Source: JACMJP01 sp046160675
GTDB taxonomy: Bacteria; Bacteroidota; Bacteroidia; Chitinophagales; BACL12
NCBI GenBank assembly: GCA_046160675.1
Contig: JBJXHH010000062.1
Coordinates: 1 to 5,620, forward strand
Length of the DNA: 5,620 nucleotides
Direction: 5' to 3'
The notes below the pieces were generated by a model. The model worked only from the letters and a program-made list of their open reading frames with translations. It searched no databases and had not been told where the DNA came from. Positions within the stretch are counted from its first letter, which is position 1; the number at the start of each line of letters is the position of its first letter. The translations under genes were made by a program, and so were the position numbers. Below are positions 1 to 4,440 of this stretch, in pieces.

Positions 1-472
1 AATCTTCTAAAATATTCATGGAATCAGCTAATGCATCTATTGTCATTAACTGGAAAGCTGAATTGCCAAGTGCCAGTGTTTCATGCTGCGAATGAATAGT
101 AATAAGTTTATCAGAAAGTTGCTGAAGTATGTTGAGAGTAACTGGTGTGTCATTAACAAAAGCACGAGATTTTCCAGCATCAGTTATCTCCCGCCTGATG
201 ATGGTTTCAGAGGAATAATCAATATTCTCCTCATCGAAAAAATGTTTCAGATTATAATTTTCAATAACAAACACTCCCTCTACAATACATTTTTTCTCTT
301 TACTATATAGCACTTTGGTATCAGCTCTTTCTCCTAGCAATAAACTTAAAGCACCCAGCAAAATAGATTTTCCGGCACCTGTTTCGCCTGTGATAATATT
401 CAAAGAAGAAGAAAAATCAATCTCCGCTTCATTAATTATAGCATAATTGCTGATGCGCAATGTTTTGAGCAT
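1..472 (-). CDS. recN: DNA repair ATPase RecN, N-terminal part (cut by left edge)
   Basis: RecN is an SMC-like cytoplasmic ATPase that gathers broken DNA ends during double-strand break repair by recombination. The 157 visible residues start MLKTLRISNYAIINEAEIDF, the usual RecN opening. A Walker A loop GETGAGKS lies at residues 29-36, followed by LLGERAD at 45-51. The segment RREITDAGKSRAFVND spans 93-108, and the Q-loop-like IHSQHE is at 126-131. RecN is normally about 550 residues, so the coiled coil and the C-terminal Walker B half lie beyond the window. The start at 470-472 fits the family's N-terminus, and there is no clear Shine-Dalgarno site. The gene begins 44 bp after the stop of the YycJ-like hydrolase on the same strand, so the two are probably co-transcribed. 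Family assignment is confident. Confidence 0.95.
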   Translation of the reverse strand, partial: MLKTLRISNYAIINEAEIDFSSSLNIITGETGAGKSILLGALSLLLGERADTKVLYSKEKKCIVEGVFVIENYNLKHFFDEENIDYSSETIIRREITDAGKSRAFVNDTPVTLNILQQLSDKLITIHSQHETLALGNSAFQLMTIDALADSMNILED

Positions 473-516
473 GGTGTAAAGATAGGCAGAACCAAAGAGT
501 TGAAGAGACTCTGTTT

Positions 517-1353
517 TTAAAAAAGTGACAATTGGTTTTCATGTTTCCGGGTTGGCTTTTTAACCCCTTGCACAGGCGTATTTTCATCGTGTGTGATTGC
601 AAAAACATTTGTTTCAGAGTAGCGCCCCGCAATTACAATTTTCACATTCCCGGCATGTTTTGTAAAGAGTTCTTTTACAAGTTCCGGGGTGTTGTTATTT
701 TTTGAAAGATGAGAAAGTATGAGAAGTTGCAGTTTTTCAGACTTGTGCTTGAGAAATAATTCCAGCGCCTGTGTATTACTTAGGTGTCCTTTGTCACTAC
801 TGATGCGTTTTTTTAAAGCAGGTGGATATTGCCCCTTTGCAAGCATATTCTCACAATAATTTGCTTCAAGAAATACTGCATGGCACTGGCGAAAACAGTT
901 TATGACTTGCCCGCTTGCATGACCAATATCAGTAATCACCCCAACATGTAATCCATTACTACTGATCATGAAACTATGGGGGTCATTTGCATCATGGCTT
1001 TTAAAAAAAGGTGTAACTCTTAAATTTCCTATGCCAATAGGTTTATTTTTCTGAAAAGGCAAAATGAGATCCGGTTGCAAAACCAGGTTACTATTCGCAA
1101 GTGTTCCGGGTGTTATGTATACAGGTAGTCTGAATCTTTTGTGCAGAGTTGCAATACCGCTAATATGATCGGCATGTTCATGTGAAATAAAAACCGCTTT
1201 CACTTTTTGCATATCGAGCCCGAGACGTTTGATACGTTTTACTGTCTCCCGGCAACTCAGGCCTGCATCAATAAGTACTGCTTCATTCTTATTTCCTATG
1301 TAGTAACAATTTGCATTACTACCGCTATTAATTGATGCAATGAATATAGACAT
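517..1353 (-). CDS. YycJ/WalJ-type MBL-fold hydrolase (putative DNA exonuclease) with C-terminal clamp motif
   Basis: A 278-residue metallo-beta-lactamase-fold protein of the YycJ/WalJ (VicX) family, at the usual full length. The opening MSIFIASINSGSNANCYYIG and LIDAGLSCRE (27-36) are family hallmarks. The dinuclear metal motif SHEHADH gives H58, H60, D62 and H63. Further probable ligands are H120/D121 (KSHD), D142 (TDIG), H190 (KGHLSN) and H215 (LSHLS). Bacillus YycJ has been reported as a DNA exonuclease linked to mismatch repair, but other family members are poorly known, so DNase activity here is inferred. A basic tail (VKKPTRKHEN) ends in QLSLF, the consensus beta-clamp binding peptide, at residues 274-278. 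The neighbour recN supports a DNA-repair role. A TAnnTTTG promoter lies 49 bp upstream. The start is the first Met and matches the family N-terminus. Confidence 0.92.
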   Translation of the reverse strand: MSIFIASINSGSNANCYYIGNKNEAVLIDAGLSCRETVKRIKRLGLDMQKVKAVFISHEHADHISGIATLHKRFRLPVYITPGTLANSNLVLQPDLILPFQKNKPIGIGNLRVTPFFKSHDANDPHSFMISSNGLHVGVITDIGHASGQVINCFRQCHAVFLEANYCENMLAKGQYPPALKKRISSDKGHLSNTQALELFLKHKSEKLQLLILSHLSKNNNTPELVKELFTKHAGNVKIVIAGRYSETNVFAITHDENTPVQGVKKPTRKHENQLSLF

Positions 1354-1402
1354 AATTTTTAGATAGACGAACGTTTGCTTCCCTTTATATTTCTATTTGA
1401 GG

Positions 1403-1430
1403 CAAAGGTAATTTCTTTATCTCTCAACAA
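1403..1430 (-). promoter_or_regulatory. Bacteroidota-type promoter for the YycJ-like gene and probably recN
   Basis: Read on the minus strand, TACCTTTG at 1410-1403 matches the -7 box TAnnTTTG exactly. A TTG at 1430-1428, 17 bp upstream, can serve as the -33 element. Transcription would start near 1397, giving an untranslated leader of roughly 45 nt before the start codon at 1353. Confidence 0.6.
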
Positions 1431-1508
1431 TTATCCCCTTGTTTATCTGTTTCGGTTTTTTTACAATTGCTTATTGTGAAACGGAAATGTGTTTCCTCAA
1501 TCAACACA

Positions 1509-1556
1509 AACCCCTTCAGCTTATCCTCAAAAACAAGAATAAGAACTGAAGGGGTT
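1509..1556 (-). terminator. Hairpin after the membrane-protein gene, probable terminator
   Basis: AACCCCTTCAG at 1509-1519 pairs perfectly with CTGAAGGGGTT at 1546-1556 (11 bp). An inner CTTAT/ATAAG stem (1520-1524 and 1539-1543) is separated from it by an AA bulge, and the loop is 14 nt. It lies 24 nt beyond the stop of the membrane protein at 1581. The T-run after the stem on the minus strand is poor (TGTGTTGATTG), so it may be a weak terminator or a 3'-end stabilising stem. Confidence 0.55.
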
Positions 1557-1580
1557 CTTAATTGAACAATATTAATATGA

Positions 1581-2009
1581 TCAGGCTGTCTTCGGCTTAC
1601 CCCTACCGAGCATGAACCCAACAACGCCTCCTATTATGGCAATGAATATTGCGGACATGATCACATCCATGAAGATCATATCCAGTTCAAGAAACGTCAT
1701 TTGTGCGTACATCATGAAGTCATAAGCTATTGCTACTAAAGCCCCGATCCACAAGCCTGCCAATGCGCCTTTCATAAAAGTTCTTGTGCCGAACTTTTCA
1801 AGGGCGATTGCGAGGAAAAGGCCGTATGCGAGGTTACCAACGACAAAACCCCACATAATATAATTGTCTTGCCCACGATACACTGCTTTCATGCTTTCTG
1901 TCATTCCCGCTTCCATGGAGTCTGCCATAAGGATACCGAAAATTAGCCATCCGAGTAGAAAATAGACAATACCTCCCACTATGGCTGCAATGAGTACTCT
2001 TGAATTCAT
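1581..2009 (-). CDS. Small four-helix membrane protein of unknown function
   Basis: A 142-residue integral membrane protein that I cannot assign with certainty. Hydrophobic segments lie at about residues 5-28, 51-70, 79-101 and 111-134. The connector at 71-80 (K72, R76, K80) and the tail GRGKPKTA are basic, so by the positive-inside rule both ends and the middle loop face the cytoplasm. The first outer loop (29-50) is polar and Met-rich. Small-residue patterns such as VGGIVYFLLGW, GALAGLWIGA and IIGGVVGFMLG suggest tightly packed helices. D97 is buried in helix 3. Size and layout recall the small DUF1761/DUF2177-like membrane families, but this is a resemblance only. The gene appears monocistronic: a hairpin follows it, and more than 460 bp without a gene precede it. 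No Shine-Dalgarno site is seen before the start. Confidence 0.8.
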   Translation of the reverse strand: MNSRVLIAAIVGGIVYFLLGWLIFGILMADSMEAGMTESMKAVYRGQDNYIMWGFVVGNLAYGLFLAIALEKFGTRTFMKGALAGLWIGALVAIAYDFMMYAQMTFLELDMIFMDVIMSAIFIAIIGGVVGFMLGRGKPKTA

Positions 2010-2099
2010 AACTTTTTGGTTTTGAGTGAAAAATAAATAAGAAAATTAAAGGGTTGATTTAGAAAAACCAAGAAAACAGCAATGAAAATATGCACAATC

Positions 2100-2121
2100 T
2101 AACCATGTAGATACACGGTTA
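2100..2121. repeat. 22-bp imperfect palindrome, operator-like
   Basis: Ten-bp arms TAACCATGTA (2100-2109) and TACACGGTTA (2112-2121) are separated by GA, with one mismatch that becomes a G-U pair in minus-strand RNA. It lies about 90 bp upstream of the membrane-protein start. It sits between a weak -7-like TAGATTG (2101-2095) and a TTT at 2121-2123, about 19 bp apart, which is where a repressor site would sit. No regulator is identified. Confidence 0.4.
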
Positions 2122-2139
2122 AACGATCGCATTTCCTTA

Positions 2140-2174
2140 AGAGGCGTCTAAAACCCAAAACAAGGGTTACCTCT
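2140..2174. repeat. Two-part stem (AGAGG/CCTCT enclosing AACCC/GGGTT)
   Basis: AGAGG (2140-2144) pairs with CCTCT (2170-2174). Inside it AACCC (2152-2156) pairs with GGGTT (2164-2168) around a 7-nt loop. The internal loop is asymmetric, with 7 nt on one side and 1 nt on the other. As RNA this would be a bulged hairpin within a possible leader of the downstream minus-strand gene. No U-tract follows on either strand, so it is not a terminator. Confidence 0.35.
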
Positions 2175-2248
2175 GGGGCCTGGTAAAAATAAACTTGCAA
2201 CCTATCTTTATAGTATTACAAAAAAAAATCAACGAAAAACATCTCTTC

Positions 2249-2256
2249 CAAAAATA
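2249..2256 (-). promoter_or_regulatory. Candidate -7 box far upstream of the membrane-protein gene
   Basis: TATTTTTG on the minus strand matches TAnnTTTG exactly, but no convincing -33 TTG sits at the normal distance. If used, it would give a leader of about 230 nt that includes the inverted repeats at 2140-2174 and 2100-2121. A chance match in AT-rich DNA is quite possible. Confidence 0.25.
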
Positions 2257-2473
2257 ACAACGGGAACAATCTCATTTGTCCTTCTTAAGAATAACTTCGC
2301 TAAAATTCTTACACATCCTCAGGATTAATAAAACTGAAAATGTTTTTTAGAATTTTCCAGAAGACTTGAAATAAAATCTCAATTAAAAATTTCAATTCAT
2401 TACTAAAATGAATTTTATGTAAACTTATTTTTCCGAAAAATAAAATTTTTAAAAACTCACATTCATAAAAATG

Positions 2474-2505
2474 AAGAAGGCGCCTGATATCTCCGGCGCC
2501 TTCTT
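2474..2505 (-). terminator. Strong Rho-independent terminator of the lysine-rich peptide gene
   Basis: AAGAAGGCGCC (2474-2484) and GGCGCCTTCTT (2495-2505) form a perfect 11-bp stem around a 10-nt loop. On the minus strand the stem is followed by CATTTTTATG, a short U-run. It lies 19 nt after the stop codon at 2525. The GC-rich stem stands out in very AT-rich DNA. Confidence 0.75.
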
Positions 2506-2524
2506 GCTAGCTTTTAAAAAGAAA

Positions 2525-2614
2525 TTATTTTTTCTTCTTAGCGGCTTTCTTAGTTGCTTTTTTAGCAGCTTTTTTAGCTGGTTTTTTAGCAGCTTTTTTG
2601 GTTGATTTTGCCAT
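2525..2614 (-). CDS. 29-residue lysine/alanine-rich histone-H1-tail-like peptide
   Basis: After MAKST the protein is three 8-residue units: KKAAKKPA (6-13), KKAAKKAT (14-21) and KKAAKKKK (22-29). It contains only M, A, K, S, T and P and carries a very high positive charge. Such sequences resemble the tails of eukaryotic histone H1 and bacterial H1-like proteins, which bind DNA or RNA non-specifically, so nucleoid or RNA binding is inferred. The start at 2612-2614 is supported by an in-frame stop at 2630-2632 and a TATACTTG box 21 bp upstream. A strong terminator follows, so this is a complete single-gene unit. An overlapping longer frame on the same strand begins upstream of this promoter and is less plausible. 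The gene is divergent from the ureohydrolase gene. It is short enough to be missed by standard gene callers. Confidence 0.72.
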   Translation of the reverse strand: MAKSTKKAAKKPAKKAAKKATKKAAKKKK

Positions 2615-2635
2615 ACTGTTTTGATTTTGTTAGTG

Positions 2636-2643
2636 CAAGTATA
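2636..2643 (-). promoter_or_regulatory. -7-like promoter box of the lysine-rich peptide gene
   Basis: TATACTTG on the minus strand matches TAnnTTTG with one mismatch (C for T at the fifth position). It would start transcription near 2630, leaving a leader of about 15 nt. No convincing -33 element is seen at the usual spacing. Confidence 0.45.
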
Positions 2644-2726
2644 ATAAATAATAATTATATAGGTAATCAAGTTGCTAACATACTTATCCACTTTTTATTT
2701 TTTCAAGTGTCTACTTTTAAAAATTT

Positions 2727-2734
2727 TATCTTTG
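2727..2734 (+). promoter_or_regulatory. -7 box directly before the ureohydrolase start
   Basis: TATCTTTG matches TAnnTTTG exactly and ends only 7 bp before the first ATG at 2742. Transcription would begin at about 2739-2742, so the mRNA would have almost no leader. No clear -33 TTTG is found about 19 bp upstream. Confidence 0.5.
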
Positions 2735-2741
2735 TAAAATC

Positions 2742-3800
2742 ATGATGACTGAAAAAAAGAAAATTAAAATTAATGCATTTAATGCAAATGAACTTGCAGC
2801 AAGTGATGCGCAAATTTTTGGTTTGCCTTTCGATGAAGAAGAGAGTGAAGTAATTCTTCTCCCTGTTCCATGGGAAGTAACAGTGAGCTATAAAACTGGC
2901 GCTGCTAAAGGGTTTTCAGCCATCTATGATGCAAGCATGCAGGTGGATTTATATGATGAGGATCTTCCTGATGCATGGAAGCATGGAATCTTCATGAAAA
3001 AAAATTCAGCAGCATGGAAACAAAAAAACAGCAAGATGAGAAAACTTGCTGCAGCTTATCTTGAAAATTTATCTGAAGGAAAAATATCTGAGCAGGATAA
3101 AAAAACAGTGTATGAAATAAATACCACTTGTGAAAAACTGAACAGTTGGGTAAAAGAACAATGTGTTGAAATTTTAGAAAAAAATAAATTTCTGGGTTTA
3201 GTTGGTGGCGATCATAGTACACCCCTTGGTTTGTATCATGCACTTGCAGAAAAATATTCTGACTTCGGGATCTTACACATTGATGCACATGCTGACCTAC
3301 GGGATGCATATGAAGGTTTTACTTATTCGCATTCAAGCATCATGTTTCATGCACTGAAAATCTCACAACTGAAAAAACTTGTCCAAGTAGGTTTGAGGGA
3401 TGTATGTGAAGCGGAAGTTGACATTATAAAAAATTCTAACCGCAGGGTGATCGCATTTTACGATTCTGAAATGAAAAAAGCCCTGTATGAAGGAATAAGT
3501 TGGAAAACCATCTGCGAAAACATTATTCAAAATCTCCCCCAGCATGTACATATCAGTTTTGATATCGACGGTCTCGATCCGAAAAATTGTCCCAACACCG
3601 GAACCCCTGTTCCCGGTGGGTTGGAATATGAACAGACTATTTATTTGTTTAGAAGATTGGTGGAAAGTGGCAGGCAAATCATTGGTTTCGACCTGGTAGA
3701 AGTTGCTCCCGGCAAGGATGAATGGGACGCCAACGTTGGGGCAAGGGTATTATACAAGTTGTGTAACCTGCTGGTTAAGAGTGGTGTGAGTGTAAGTTGA
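2742..3800 (+). CDS. Agmatinase/arginase-family ureohydrolase
   Basis: A 352-residue manganese ureohydrolase that should hydrolyse a guanidino compound to urea plus an amine. All expected metal ligands are visible: H158 in GGDHS, D181, H183 and D185 in DAHAD, and D274 and D276 in SFDIDGLDP. The catalytic-site glutamate is E320 in GFDLVEVAP. TGTPVPGG (286-293) and YSHSSIMFHA (195-204) are further family motifs. It is longer than typical agmatinases (about 300 residues). An N-terminal stretch at about 65-150 includes a charged, probably helical insert (86-125). The substrate is not evident: agmatine is the default, while guanidinobutyrate, formimidoylglutamate or guanidine cannot be excluded. 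No arginine decarboxylase lies nearby. Two ATGs (2742 and 2745) compete as start, and no later Met would keep the fold. The next gene follows after 42 bp. Confidence 0.9.
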   Translation: MMTEKKKIKINAFNANELAASDAQIFGLPFDEEESEVILLPVPWEVTVSYKTGAAKGFSAIYDASMQVDLYDEDLPDAWKHGIFMKKNSAAWKQKNSKMRKLAAAYLENLSEGKISEQDKKTVYEINTTCEKLNSWVKEQCVEILEKNKFLGLVGGDHSTPLGLYHALAEKYSDFGILHIDAHADLRDAYEGFTYSHSSIMFHALKISQLKKLVQVGLRDVCEAEVDIIKNSNRRVIAFYDSEMKKALYEGISWKTICENIIQNLPQHVHISFDIDGLDPKNCPNTGTPVPGGLEYEQTIYLFRRLVESGRQIIGFDLVEVAPGKDEWDANVGARVLYKLCNLLVKSGVSVS

Positions 3801-3808
3801 AAGTTTAA

Positions 3809-3825
3809 GGTTAAAAATATTAACC
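3809..3825. repeat. Short AT-rich inverted repeat between two plus-strand genes
   Basis: GGTTAA (3809-3814) and TTAACC (3820-3825) flank AAATA. The right arm also overlaps the small palindrome AACCCGGTT (3822-3830). It lies in the 42-bp gap after the ureohydrolase stop. No T-run follows, so it is unlikely to be a terminator. It may be a weak operator site or chance. Confidence 0.25.
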
Positions 3826-3842
3826 CGGTTTGAAAGGTATTC

Positions 3843-4421
3843 ATGAAGAGAAATTTACTGGCATATTGTTTCTACTTTTTTTTTCTCTCGTTCAGTTCAT
3901 GTAACCCACAGGGTTCACTCCAAGATATAGAACTTCCGATCTTGGGTAACCCTGGAGAAACATTTTCAGGGAAAAGTATTTCTGCCCATGCAGCTACAGT
4001 ATTTGTTTTTCTATCTCCTGAATGCCCGCTAAGTGAAGCATATACAAAAACTATCTCTAACTTATTTGTATCGTATAAAGATTCATCTGTACAATTTGTA
4101 AGTGTATTTGCAGGGAAATTATATTCCAAAGAACAAATACTTTCCTTCAGGAGAAGATTTGATCTTCCGGGGCAATGTATAGAAGATGAAACGATGGAAC
4201 TTGTCAAACTTCTTGAAGCAACTGTAACACCTGAAGCATTTTTAATCAGTAACAAGAGCGAAATAATCTATTCAGGAGCTATTGATAACTGGGCGGTTGA
4301 CTTGGGAACAAAACGGCAAAATATAACAGAAAAGTACTTAGAGAATGCGATTGCGGCATTATTGAAAGGAGAATCCCCACAAAGAAAGAAGACACAAGCT
4401 GTGGGGTGTTTTATTGAATGA
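3843..4421 (+). CDS. Thioredoxin-fold lipoprotein with CPLS active site
   Basis: A 192-residue predicted exported lipoprotein. Residues 1-19 form a signal peptide (basic MKRN, then a hydrophobic core), with C20 in FSSC as the likely lipidated cysteine. The lipobox is slightly atypical. The remainder is a redoxin/thioredoxin-like domain: VFVFLSPECPLSEAYTKTI (53-71) gives C61-P-L-S64 where classical thioredoxins have CxxC. VTPEAFLI (128-135) supplies the cis-proline P130, and IIYSGAIDNW (141-150) is the usual final strand region. Other cysteines are C112 and C189, the latter in a C-terminal VGCFIE. With one active-site thiol it may be a monothiol reductase, a copper-delivery protein or a peroxiredoxin-like partner. 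AAAGG 5 nt before the start is a weak ribosome site. The heme/copper protein gene starts 19 bp downstream, implying a shared operon and function. Confidence 0.85.
   Translation: MKRNLLAYCFYFFFLSFSSCNPQGSLQDIELPILGNPGETFSGKSISAHAATVFVFLSPECPLSEAYTKTISNLFVSYKDSSVQFVSVFAGKLYSKEQILSFRRRFDLPGQCIEDETMELVKLLEATVTPEAFLISNKSEIIYSGAIDNWAVDLGTKRQNITEKYLENAIAALLKGESPQRKKTQAVGCFIE
4375..4406 (+). promoter_or_regulatory. GC-rich hairpin at the 3' end of the thioredoxin-fold gene
   Basis: CCCCACA (4375-4381) and TGTGGGG (4400-4406) form a perfect 7-bp stem around an 18-nt loop and are followed by TGTTTTATTG. It lies inside the last codons of the gene, upstream of the heme/copper protein gene. It could act as a weak terminator or attenuator lowering expression of the next gene, or could simply reflect codon choice. 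Confidence 0.3.
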
Positions 4422-4440
4422 TTGATTTTATATTTACTGC

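Larger units (their letters stand above)
2010..2473. other. Gene-free region with several inverted repeats
   Basis: I see no credible reading frame on either strand. The part nearest the membrane-protein gene (2100-2185) is less AT-rich than the rest and holds two separate inverted repeats. The part from about 2330 to 2460 is very AT-rich, with short palindromes. Two candidate minus-strand -7 boxes are present: TATTTTTG at 2256-2249 and the weaker TAGATTG at 2101-2095. The region could supply a structured leader or an operator for the gene ending at 1581, or encode a small RNA. I recognise no known riboswitch or ncRNA. Confidence 0.5.

Noticed and set aside
83..310. A 75-residue plus-strand frame
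   Set aside because: It lies wholly opposite the well-supported recN coding sequence, and its composition looks like an antisense shadow.
477..484. TATCTTTA on the minus strand as a possible separate recN promoter
   Set aside because: The conserved final G of the -7 box is missing, no -33 element is at the right distance, and it is nearly adjacent to the start codon. Co-transcription from the upstream gene is simpler.
1463..1496. Short inverted repeats ACAAT/ATTGT (1463-1477) and GGAAA/TTTCC (1483-1496)
   Set aside because: The stems are only 5 bp, no T-run follows in a useful direction, and such repeats are expected by chance in AT-rich DNA.
2160..2195. A minus-strand stretch near ACCAGGCCCC resembling part of the SRP RNA core
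   Set aside because: The conserved GGAA-containing core loop and the paired helix are absent, so it is not an SRP RNA.
2191..2220. AACTTGCAACC followed by an AT-rich stretch as a possible plus-strand promoter of the ECF sigma type
   Set aside because: There is no plus-strand gene downstream before the terminator, and the match rests on a loosely remembered motif.
2449..2691. An 80-residue minus-strand frame (MDKYVSNLITY...) overlapping the lysine-rich peptide
   Set aside because: Its start lies upstream of the likely promoter (2636-2643), it reads through the strong terminator hairpin, and its lysine/leucine stretch is the shifted reading of the clean 8-residue repeat in the other frame.
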